From the NCBI GenBank assembly GCA_014529385.2, contig CM043943.1, positions 105,996,355 through 106,060,354 of the forward strand: a stretch of 64,000 bases of DNA. Direction: 5' to 3'. The translations under genes and the position numbers were made by a program. Source of the DNA: Adiantum capillus-veneris. Taxonomy: Eukaryota; Streptophyta; Polypodiopsida; Polypodiales; Pteridaceae. Positions 55,127 to 64,000 of the stretch are shown here, in pieces; the stretch's first letter is position 1, and each line of letters opens with the position of its first letter. A model generated the notes under the pieces. It was given only the letters and a program-made list of their open reading frames with translations, had not been told where the DNA came from and ran no database searches.

Positions 55127-56602
55127 TGAAACCGGCCTGTACTTTCAAAAAGGACGGTAGACTTTACTTCAAACCTTGATTTAGCTTTCACCCATTATTA
55201 GTCGTCTATTCTACCTGTACTTTCAAGACACAATACGGGGGAAAGGGATACAGGCTGCTAGAATGCACCTGTATGAGAAGACCGACACCAGATTGGCCCC
55301 TAACTTAGGCGCCCCTTTCGGTATTTCTTTATTGTTTAAAAGAGGGAATAAACGTTGTGGTTCCCTACAAGCTGCCCCGCACAAGCTTGGCTGAATTTCA
55401 ATTGTTCCGGCCCAATTTCGGCAGCATAACTGTACTAGGACCCTTCACAGTCAGTATTCCCACGCATTGAATGACTTTCCCTACGCATACGGGCACTTTG
55501 CAAAACCTAGCGAGAATCTGCAGCATGCTGAATTCTCTGTTTTTAGCCCCGAAAATGCGCCAGATCACCTGTACAGCGGTCCCCTCGCGTCCCCGAACCT
55601 CCTGGGGGTATTAGGGACCATTTAGGGCCAAAACCCTAAACCTGCAAAAATACACAGCAGGCTGTAATTTACTGTTTCGGGCTCCATTTCACGTGCCAGT
55701 CGCATCCGTAGCAAGTCCTCGAGCTCCCGCACCTATAGGGCTACTTGCCCTTTGAATCGGACGAGATTTCTGGCATGAAACCTCTCCGAATTCACCTGTA
55801 CCTGCGGGGGATTAGCCGCTAGCTAATCCAGTACCTGTGCAAGAGGCTCTTGCCTCGGCAATCGCGCATGAACCCACACAACTGTATATTGTTCAATTGA
55901 AAAGCCCACTAGAGGGGCATAACATACTGCCATAGGGGAGAGAGAGGGTAGTGCGTAGCGTGCAGGGCATCACTCCTGGCACCGCACTGTACATAGGAGG
56001 GAAAGGAAGCACTCCATAGCTCTTAACCTGTGACAAAATCTGCAAATGAGCCTCTCCCAACTTAAAATTCAGCGCCACCTTCTCTTGCATGAGGAAAGTG
56101 CACCAGAATGTGCCACTTGGCGCATTTACAAGCATTTTCCCGTTTCGGGGTTGCCACCTAAAAATATCCTGACTGGTTGCCCAGTTGACTTTGCGGCAGA
56201 GTAATAAAATGTTCCCCTTGTCATTCCGGAGGTAATGACGCGGACACATTTTCAGGTCCCAAAATAGCAGTTCCCTAAATTTTAGGAGATGCTGCCATTG
56301 TATCTTTCTAGGTCATCCGACCCTCTTTGTACACTGTAGCCACATCAAAAACTGAAATGTAGCCTATGTAGCAAAGGATTCCACTTTGGCTAGTCAATGA
56401 CCCCACTTTGGCTAACCATAGTCCTTGTCCAATCTTAGTGCTCTCTTGCCCTCAGGCCTGGACTCCCTCTGGACAGTTCCACACTAGCTATGCAATGCAG
56501 GGCAGTTAGATTTTCCGAGGGGTGTTTCCAAAAAGTGAAAGTAAATAAATAATAAGAAAGAAATCAACAAAAAGGATAGATAGTAGTCACACGCTGGTGA
56601 CA
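55127..56602 (-). repeat. 5' LTR of element G
   Basis: 1476 bp, TGAAACCGGCC...GGTGACA in plus-strand reading. It is alignable along its length with 37760-39187, with scattered transitions and the two extra blocks noted there. Confidence 0.92.
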
Positions 56603-57576
56603 CAGTCCGAGATCACCAGGCTCATCCGCCAGGACCTGACTCAGCTAGACACCAGGAGGACATGGATACAGCCAGCACAGGAGCTGGGCACGAAGATGGC
56701 TTTCTACAGAGAGCATCTTCTCCAGCTTACGGAGGACAGTTTCGTGACGAGGCCCAGGTACATGGACACCCACTTGTCTCATGGGGTACGATGTGCTATT
56801 GGCCAGATACGCACATCTTCACACCAGCTGCGGATCAAGACTGGGAGATATAGCAGAGGCCAGAGAATGCCCCCTATGTGACATAGAGCTTGAGACAGAG
56901 AGCCTGAGACAAAGTTGCACTACACATGCCACTGCCCCGCCTACTACAAGATACGAGGCCGCTTCCATTGCTTGTTCAGAAAGGGCTTTGGACCACTCTC
57001 CAGAGTCATGCGGTACGAGGATCAGAGATGCTTGGGCTTGTTTTTGCTCGAGCTATGCAGACACAGAGAGAGCTTGATGAGAGGAGAGGCTAGCCAGTCT
57101 CAGAGACTTCTTTAGAGCAGACATTGGACACCCGGAGGACTTACTACCACAGCAGAGCTCGCCGCCTCACGCCAGAGGCACACGATCGACCGGGCGACCG
57201 AGCTGGGGAGATCCAGACGCCCGTGACTACGGAGGACTACACAGCACCGACGGAGGCTGCATCAGAGGATTCGGATCACTTTGGCCCGACATGCACGACG
57301 CCCAGTCAGACTACTGACCATGGAGGAGATTGATGAGATCCGCCAGCGACCGATGCTGGATCTCTTGTGATTTTAGCTATCCCAGCTAGCTGATGAGTTC
57401 ACACCTTGAAGTTTAGGATTCGATAGTAGTCATTTAGTCATTTTGTCATATTGTCATTCTCATTTCATTTTGTTACTTTTATTACTCGGACTTTGTATCA
57501 GATCCACCACATTGTAACTTTTAGGTCTCATAGGTCACTTTGGCCTTTTGAAGACGTTAATATAACATTTCATTTC

Positions 57577-57580
<4 letters not shown>
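56603..57580 (+). pseudogene. LINE-2 3' remainder and tail
   Basis: It continues LINE-2 after element G: QSEITRLIRQDLTQLDTRRT, RYMDTHLSHGVRCAIGQIR, then frame changes around the Cys/His motif (ECPLCDIELETES and, in another frame, LHYTCHCPAYYKIRGRF) and VMRYEDQRCLGLFLLELCR. The 3' end carries the conserved hairpin AGGTCA-CTT-TGGCCT at 57532-57546 and AGACGTTAA before the CT tract. The same blocks occur at 12540-12900 in LINE-1. Confidence 0.85.

Positions 57581-57637
<57 letters not shown>
57581..57637. repeat. (CT)n between LINE-2 and LINE-3
   Basis: Pure CT tract directly after the LINE-2 tail (CATTTCATTT) and directly before the truncated start of LINE-3. Confidence 0.95.
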
Positions 57638-57641
<4 letters not shown>

Positions 57642-58145
57642 AGTCATGCAATACCAAGATCAAAGATGCTTAGGCTTGTACCTACTGGAACTACATCGGC
57701 ACAGGGATAATCTAATGAGAAGACAAAGAGCACTACAGCCTCAGAGGCAGATCACGAATTTCTTCGGATCGAGAGAAGCAGGAGTGGAAGGAGAAGCAGG
57801 AGGCCAGCAGCCAGCACAAAGGAGTACCCACATTCATACCAAAGGCACCCTCATTGAGACAGGGCGATTGAGCTTAGGAAATCGAGACGACCACGACCGA
57901 GATGCAGAAGCACACTTCAACGGAGGAGACTACAACAAAGGATTAGAAGCATTCTAGCCAGACACCCAGAATGCTCCTAAGAAGTTTATTTAATACTTTG
58001 TATTTAGTTTTTTTTTCACACTTTCACACTTAGTACTTTAGTACTAAGGTACCCAGACATTGTAACAGATTCACCACTTTTGTATCAGTTTGGTCTCATA
58101 GGTCATTCTGGCCTTTTGAAGACATTAATATAACATTTCATTTCA

Positions 58146-58148
<3 letters not shown>
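57638..58148 (+). mobile_element. LINE-3: 5'-truncated copy
   Basis: It starts within the ORF2 C-terminus (RVMQYQDQRCLGLYLLELHR, as in LINE-2 near 57005), reads RQITNFFGS and on to a TAG near 57956, then the tail with hairpin AGGTCA-TTC-TGGCCT (58100-58114) and GACATTAATATAACATTTC. CT tracts bound both ends. Confidence 0.85.

Positions 58149-58209
<61 letters not shown>
58149..58209. repeat. (CT)n between LINE-3 and LINE-4
   Basis: Pure CT tract following the LINE-3 tail. Confidence 0.95.
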
Positions 58210-58210
<1 letters not shown>

Positions 58211-58476
58211 GGAGAGGAGCTACACAACATCGACGGAGACCACAGCAGAGGATTCGAGCCATACTCTCTCGACGTCCAGAGTGCAGATGAGGATGGATCT
58301 TGACCATATCTCCCCCCCTCCCCCCCCCCCGCCTTCTTTCATTGTACTACACATTGTATTTTATTTCAGTTCCTTTTGATTCCGAACATGGTATCAGATT
58401 CACTATGTTGTAACGGCTTGGTCTCATAGGTCATTTTGGCCTTTTGAAGATGTTAATATATTATTTCATTTCATTT
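58210..58476 (+). mobile_element. LINE-4: very short 5'-truncated copy
   Basis: About 267 bp. The start (GAGCTACACAACATCGACGG) matches LINE-6 near 60600, followed by a C run and the tail with hairpin AGGTCA-TTT-TGGCCT at 58428-58442. Only the last part of the ORF2 tail remains. Confidence 0.8.
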
Positions 58477-58485
58477 CTCTCTCTC
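58477..58485. repeat. Short (CT)n between LINE-4 and LINE-5
   Basis: Only about nine bases, the shortest of the array, but in the same place relative to the tail (after CATTTCATTT). Confidence 0.85.
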
Positions 58486-60339
58486 AGATTTGGGGACCCT
58501 CGGTGGACCACTATGGCAGATCTGGTAGCACTGATGGATGGAGATGCATGGAGAGGCCTCTATTTCTCTCGGATGTTGCGGGCTAAGGCCTCAGTGCCAC
58601 ATGAGATCATTCAAACTGAGCTAGCTGCCCCTCCTCTCGTGATCGAGGCCCTTACTAGATCAGTATCCTTCATGCATAACTTATGGACCTCCCCAGAGAC
58701 AGATATGCTCGGCTAGCCCTTGAGTCATCTCGACAGCTAGTGCTACAGGGGGACACAGCATGCTGGTATGGGCAGATGACATCATGGTTTCAGTCGTATG
58801 ACTTCAGCATGGATAGACTTCCTCCGTTCCAGTACTCCTTGGATGCACCCTCCCTATCTCTCACCCGGACAGAGATCACTAGACTTATACGTCAGGATTT
58901 GATTCAACTAGGTACCAGAAGCACATGGATATAGCCGGTACAAGAGTTGGACACGAAGATGGCTTTCTATAGAGAGCATCTTCTCCAACTAACAGAGGAT
59001 GGATATATGATCAGACCGGACTATACGGACACTCATTTATCTGTAGCGCGGATAATGTGTCGTGCTCTCTACAGTGTGGGTGCCCCTCAGTGCAATGTGC
59101 GTGACAATCTCACTCAAACAAATGAAAACTCTCTCAACCAGAATGAAACACAGAAACAACGGATAACAACACAGAAACAATGGATAACAACAGAGACACA
59201 ACAGTGGACCAGAACATGTGGACTCGACTAGCTCAAAGAACCATGTACAGACTCTGGCGTGGCAGCACACTCCGCTCCAGCCCAGGACTCACAGGTACAA
59301 ATGGGGTGTCGAGGCTCAGATGTGCAGGGATGGTGAAGCAGTGCTCTGTGAAAGACTTCCTCTAGACGACTACGTGCAAGATAAGATAGCACTGCCCCAA
59401 ACACGACTACTCATATGTACAACGGCCACGATGTCCACTAGACCACCGTAGGTACCCTACCACGTGTCACTCCCAGCCCAAAGGGTCTGTCCAATGTGAA
59501 CCAGACCAACTGTAGCTAACTGTCCAACTGCCTGTCCTGTGAAGTGACCCTGTAGCCCTGCTACATTATCCTATGGGATACGATGCGCTATTGGTCAGAT
59601 GTGCACATTATCACATCAGCTAGAGATTGAGACTGGCAGATTTAGAAGAGTACCAGCAGAAGGCCAGGATATGCCAGTTATGTCATATAGAGCCAGAGAT
59701 AAAGTTACATCACATTTGTCATTGTCCGGTATACTATGAGATACGAGGCCGCTTTCACATTCCGAGAGGGCTTTGGACCCCCATTGGCTAGGGTCATGAG
59801 ATATCAGGATCAAAGATGCCTCGGGTTGTTTTGCCAGAGCTACGCAGACACAGGGAGAGTCTCTTGAGGAGATCAGGCATTCACAGAGGGAGATTACTGA
59901 CTTCTTTAGAGCAAGGACTTAACAATCAGATGAGCATGCTTCACAACAGACTTCAGAGCGCTTATACCAAAGGTATATTAGTTGACAGAGCCACTGAGCT
60001 CGGGAAAGCAAGGCACCCACGTCTACGAGCGCGACCACGACATCGACGGAGGCTCCATCAGAGGATGAGGACTATTCTAACACGACATGGGAGACGCCCA
60101 ATACGACTATTTACAGAGGCGGACATTGACGAAGCTCTTCAACGACCGATGCAGTACTTTCTCGGACAACGCCCGATGCCATGTATCCTCGGGCACTGAT
60201 GATGATGTTAATAATGATGATGATGATTTTAGTCTTTCAATTTACTTCACTTCATTTTTAGTTTTGTACCCAGACATTGGATTAATCAGTTTGGTCTCAT
60301 AGGTCATTTTGGCCTTTTGAAGATGTTTAATATAACATT

Positions 60340-60343
<4 letters not shown>
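58486..60343 (+). mobile_element. LINE-5: 5'-truncated copy carrying a solo LTR
   Basis: It starts in the RT thumb region (GPSVDHYGR-like; LINE-2 has GPSLDHHGRTG near 37376) and continues with LRAKASVPHEIIQTELAAPP, DRLPPFQYSLDAPSLSLTRT and RPDYTDTHLS. A solo LTR (59042-59565) interrupts it; then GYDALLVRCA-like frames, RYQDQRCLGLF, an Arg-rich tail near 60000 and the 3' hairpin AGGTCA-TTT-TGGCCT at 60301-60315. Frames are broken by stops and shifts. Confidence 0.85.
59042..59565 (-). repeat. Solo LTR of family F
   Basis: It starts TGTAGCGCGG and ends CCTGCTACA in plus-strand reading, similar to both element F LTRs but slightly shorter. The perfect duplication TTATC lies at 59037-59041 and 59566-59570. 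No internal sequence is present, so recombination between two LTRs removed the rest. Confidence 0.93.

Positions 60344-60413
<70 letters not shown>
60344..60413. repeat. (CT)n between LINE-5 and LINE-6
   Basis: A 70-bp CT tract following the LINE-5 tail. Confidence 0.95.
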
Positions 60414-60416
<3 letters not shown>

Positions 60417-60804
60417 GGGGAGAGATAGAGAGAGACCGTCCGAGAGACAGATTACAGATTTCTTTTCACTAGATATGGGACAGCCAGAGGAGCAGTCATC
60501 ATTGCAGAGCTCAGCCCACACTCATTTGAACACTACCGGCACTCTCATTGACCGAGCACTAGAGCTACGGAGATCCAGACGGCCACGATTGAGGAGAGGG
60601 GCTACACAACATCGACGGAGACTACAGCAGAGGATTCGAGCTATACTCTCGACATCCAGAGTGCAGATGAGGATGGATTCTAGTAGTAGTATCTTTGTTC
60701 TAGTTCTTTTGTACCCAGACATGGTATTAGATTCACCATTTTGTAATAGATTGGTCTCATAGGTCATTTTGGCCTTTTGAAGACGTTAATATAACATTCA
60801 TTTC

Positions 60805-60809
<5 letters not shown>
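60414..60809 (+). mobile_element. LINE-6: 5'-truncated copy
   Basis: It encodes RQITDFFSLDMGQPEEQSSL and then TLIDRALELRRSRRPRLR, the last part of ORF2 as in LINE-3 and LINE-5, and ends with the hairpin AGGTCA-TTT-TGGCCT at 60761-60775 and AGACGTTAATATAACATTC. Confidence 0.85.

Positions 60810-60870
<61 letters not shown>
60810..60870. repeat. (CT)n after LINE-6
   Basis: CT tract that closes the LINE array and directly precedes the ORF1-like region. Confidence 0.95.
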
Positions 60871-60872
<2 letters not shown>

Positions 60873-61830
60873 GCAGCACACACCAATAGGTCGCCACTCT
60901 CCTCTCTTCACAGGCCCAAGCGATCCCATCGCAAGAAATTGTTCGGGTGCATGGGGATGGACCAACCAGTCGATGTCGGGGATGACTGCATTTATGAAAC
61001 CCCGCCTTAATCGAAAGCAACATTTAGGCGGAGGTTTTGAGAGCACTTTATCACCAGGTTCTATGAGAGTAGAGAAACTTTCTAGAGTCAAAGATGACTT
61101 AATGTATGAGAAGGTACAAGTGATAATTAAGGCGGAGCTGAGCCTCTTGAGGAGTGACATTGAAAAAGAGATGTGTGCAAATGCGAAAACTTACAAAAAA
61201 GCTATGTATGCAGATATGAGGAAAGAATTGGACAAAGAGATTTTTGAAAAGCGTGACGAGATTGCAGACGATTGTGAGGGTAGAAGTGAATGTAATGGAA
61301 TGTATGATGCAGAAAAGATTAGAGGATGCACTCACTATGTTTGAATCCTGGAAATCAAAAATGGAAGAACGCATGAATGAAAAGGATGCATTGATCGAAG
61401 CACTTAAGGGAGACCTTGCAGCTTGCAAAAATACCCCCGCAAAGGAGGCAGAAAATTAACCCTCAATCATCAAGGAGCTCGAAAGCATTAAGGAGCAGGT
61501 GAAAATTCTACGAGAAGAGGAAGAGCAAAAGGCACAAACCTCCTCTTTGTGGGCGGAGCACCTATTCAAAACACAAGAGAAGGTTGATAAAGATGAAAAG
61601 TGGATCGAGGACGCAAAGAAATGAAAAGATAAGATGCCTGAAGCCACACCGACATTGACAATCATCAATATGACAAGTGAAGAGGAGCAAAAGAGAAAGA
61701 CTAGAGCCCTTCATGTGCATGTTACAGGTCTCAAAGACATCAGAAAAGTAGAAGAAAAAGTGCAAGAGCTCTTGAAGCGCATGGGTATTTCTGAACCCAC
61801 ACACACGTTGTCAGGAGTTTTTTGGAGCAA
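60871..61830 (+). pseudogene. LINE ORF1-like reading frame: coiled coil plus RRM-like part
   Basis: From 60973 a charged helical protein (VKDDLMYEKVQVIIKAELSL, KKAMYADMRKELDKEIFEKR) shifts frame near 61290 to LEDALTMFESWKSKMEERMN. A TAA near 61457 is followed in frame by further helical sequence (IIKELESIKEQVKILREEEE) and a TGA near 61622 where Trp is possible. Then comes TRALHVHVTGLKDIRKVEEK and VQELLKRMGISEP, which resembles the RRM of L1 ORF1 proteins. LINE-1 carries the complementary C-terminal domain, so this could be the 5' half of the same family. A 3'-truncated LINE is unusual; deletion or recombination is likely. Confidence 0.5.
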
Positions 61831-62750
61831 GGGATTGCGCATATGTACATATACATGCATGGTGCATCAAATAAAGAATTGCCCATTTTTCAGAGCCAGG
61901 TGGTTACGTGGGGCCCACATGTGTACAGGTAGGACAGCATGTACATAGTGCATCGATTTTCACTATCACCAGTACCAGTATGTTTTTGCTACAATAATGA
62001 GGAGTTTATAGCGCGTAAAAGTTCTCGAGGAAGCTATCCGCAGGCCGACGACATGAGGTAAGCAGGTGCGTCAGATGGCATCTAGTAGCGTCAGGAGGCC
62101 GAACGGGGTCAAGACTTGCACGTGGATAAGTACGGACACCACGTGGATGTTTTCTTGTGATAATTATGCAGAAAGGTCATCATGAGGACCAACTTTTGGG
62201 GCCACTTCACGTGGTTGCGGGATGAATTATTGAAAAGAAATGAGTGCCAGGTGTGCGGATGATGCAAAAAGGTGACAACTATGCACTGCGAGGTCAGTTT
62301 TTGGCCTGTTCGGGGTCCGTTTGAGGTCATCTAAGAGGCCAAGGGTGCCCAAGTAATAAAGCTAAGTGTGGGAACTGAAAAAACTGAGAGAAGACCAGAA
62401 AAAACGTGGAGAAGAGAGGAGGAACAGCCGCAGGTGTGTTTTTTGGGTTTTTGGAGCCTGTTTTGGCCGTAAACTGCTCATCCGAGGTCGGATTTGAGCA
62501 CTTTGACATTGTAGACTGGGGTTTTGGGCCGTTCCGGACGCGATGGCGCTGTCCATTTTGCCAAATTCCTCACTCTTTTCCTGCTGTTTTTCTGTGTAAG
62601 TTTCTCCTATGAGCGAAGTTTCTGCTCTAGTTTGTGATTGTATCTGGCTTATTTTACCCATATTGTGTGAGCTATTTGCCCCATTGGTGTTGGCCCAAGC
62701 TCAATTGTATCTAAACATCAGAAATTCTCCTCTTTTGAGCTGAGGTTTTT
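61831..62750. other. Unrecognised sequence
   Basis: No frame above about 100 codons and no family features. 62360-62660 has open frames on both strands without protein character. Confidence 0.45.

Positions 62751-62791
<41 letters not shown>
62751..62791. repeat. (GT)n microsatellite
   Basis: Pure GT tract; the CVCVCV reading frame across it is an artefact. Confidence 0.95.
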
Positions 62792-63009
62792 TGTGTGGAG
62801 TGGGCAAGTGGATAGTCTCTCTCCTCTCACTCCAGAGGAGAGTTCCCTGTCTCGGCCAGGTGTGTTGTCTAAGCCGAGTGGTGCCCCATAGTGTGTGTGT
62901 GTATCTTCCCAAGAGTGTGTGTCGGGTCGTTATAGAGGCGCTGTGTGTGTTTTCATCCCGCTCACATTCTTTTGGCGCCCCCACTGAGGATCTTCTTCGA
63001 GTACCTTCT

Positions 63010-63140
63010 GCTTCGAGCTTCAAGCTTCGAGCTTCGGGATTACAGGTTGCAGGTTGCAGATTACAGGTTACAGGTTACAGGTTACAGGAACAGGGACAGG
63101 GACAGGTACAGGTGATTCACACAGGTACAGGTAGCTGGAC
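63010..63140. repeat. Short tandem repeats CTTCGAG and TTACAGG/ACAGGT
   Basis: Several adjacent CTTCGAGCTTCAAGCTTC units are followed by repeated TTACAGGTTACAGG and GGACAGGGACAGG words. It is a young simple repeat. Confidence 0.85.
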
Positions 63141-64000
63141 TAGTAGTGATGTCACTTGCAGTTGTTGTGGGAATGCATCACTTGGCGCCTATTTGAGCGC
63201 ATTGTTTGTTGGATTGTACGTTACTTGTGGAAACTGCCATTGTACGCCTTTGTGGAGCCATATATGGTTTTATTTGGCAGTCCCAGCCATTTCTGAGACT
63301 TGGTCTGGAAGATAGTCATTTCTGAGACTTGACTATACGCGATTTGCATTAGCTTTCGTGTGAGGGTCGATAGCGTGAGGTTTTTATTGAGCTGGGGGAT
63401 TCTCAAATGTGGAGATCCTTTCAGTGATACAGGTAGCTGGAGCACCCTTTTCGTGACCTCGCCATAGGCTATGTACTACTGATTCCTAATTGATGCTCGG
63501 GTTCTATTGTTGACAGTTTATGCATACTGATACAGTCTATATTTTGGGTTCCTACTGCTCTACTTCTGGGGAAACTCTGTCGAAATTTTCCCAAGTTATG
63601 ATGGCTGGTTTTTTGGTATTTTGAGCCATTTATGCTGTTATGCTGCTGAAATTTTGGCAAAATCAGAGGTTGAGTCAGGTGTGCCTTCTTGGGAGCTTCA
63701 TGGTTGGCTTTAATGGATGATCAAAATGGCCCTCAGTTCACTCCTTTTCATTTAACTCAAAGAATTCAGATTAATGTTCATGTGTCCAGGAAGATCTTTT
63801 TCCAGCAGCGCATAGTCTTTATGTTTGGGCCAAGAAGATTGAGAGAGATCCTGGAATGTCCTTTGCCTGTTGTAATTCCAATGATCAACTACGAAAACTC
63901 ATTTGATGTGCATGTGTTTGTCCTTATCTAAAGCTGAGCTCCATTGAAGTTTCTAGGGATTGGGTAGTGAAAAGTTTTGGGTTCTTGCACGTGTGTTCGA
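63141..64000. other. Right end of window, no clear gene
   Basis: The longest plus frame (63689-63931, 80 codons, FQQRIVFMFGPRRLREILEC) has no recognisable domain. It could be an exon or repeat, but nothing supports either. Confidence 0.4.

Larger units (their letters stand above)
37760..56602 (-). mobile_element. Element G: Ty3/gypsy inserted in LINE-2 and split by element F
   Basis: LTRs lie at 37760-39187 (3') and 55127-56602 (5'). The flanks CACTC (37755-37759) and CAGTC (56603-56607) match at four of five bases, and the LINE-2 frame resumes across them, so this is a true insertion. Order on the minus strand is gag, protease, RT/RNase H, then integrase, the gypsy order. Element F sits between RNase H and integrase. 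The LTRs differ by scattered transitions and two indels of about 24 and 27 bp, so it is older than F and the copia. Confidence 0.93.

Noticed and set aside
37760-56602. Integrated plant pararetrovirus
   Set aside because: LTRs, integrase and target duplications are present and no movement or coat protein is seen, so these are LTR retrotransposons.
57581-60870. Regularly spaced repeats resembling a CRISPR or satellite array
   Set aside because: Spacings vary from 267 to 1858 bp, the repeated units are LINE 3' tails plus CT tracts, and the setting is a plant nuclear genome.

Overview
The window is repeat-dominated nuclear DNA of a land plant. The evidence is plant-type Ty1/copia and Ty3/gypsy retrotransposons, an L1-type LINE ORF1 with a DUF4283-like domain, GT-AG introns, and decay that repeatedly turns CAG into TAG, as expected where CHG sites are methylated. 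The many long CT/GA tracts and this LINE family remind me of ferns, but that is a low-confidence guess. No rRNA, tRNA, CRISPR array or bacterial-type operon was seen.

Layout. 1-6545: an old plus-strand Ty3/gypsy element (RT, RNase H, integrase, then about 3.4 kb of decayed coding-like DNA and an LTR-like end). 6870-7400: debris of a minus-strand Ty1/copia. 9037-13613: LINE-1, a near full-length but decayed non-LTR element that starts against a CT microsatellite and ends in one. 14250-15413 and 20504-21600: unrecognised coding-like sequence around LTR element B (16000-20503, TSD attac), a non-autonomous deletion derivative. 24040-24420: GA higher-order repeat. 24788-26097: LINE ORF1 remnant, minus strand. 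28208-33401: complete young Ty1/copia, minus strand (192-bp LTRs with two differences, TSD gtggc). 34380-35000: three consecutive spliced exons of an unidentified host gene, minus strand.

35060-60870 is a nested pile. LINE-2 sits in a CT tract beside the host exons and has a 5' inversion of twin-priming type. Ty3/gypsy element G (37760-56602) interrupts LINE-2. LTR element F (40178-51256, TSD acttt) interrupts G. Downstream, four more 5'-truncated LINE copies follow head to tail, each separated by a CT tract, and one carries a solo LTR of family F (59042-59565, TSD ttatc). A LINE ORF1-like reading frame follows at 60973-61830. The rest, to 64000, has GT and ACAGGT repeats and no recognised gene.

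The main candidate for something new is the LINE family. At every outer boundary examined it abuts (CT)n, its 3' end carries a small hairpin kept with compensatory and wobble changes in six copies, and later copies appear to have entered the CT tails of earlier ones. This suggests a plant non-LTR retrotransposon targeted to CT microsatellites. The second candidate is element F, which has four zinc-knuckle-like motifs in gag and a long sense ORF of unknown function between integrase and the 3' LTR.
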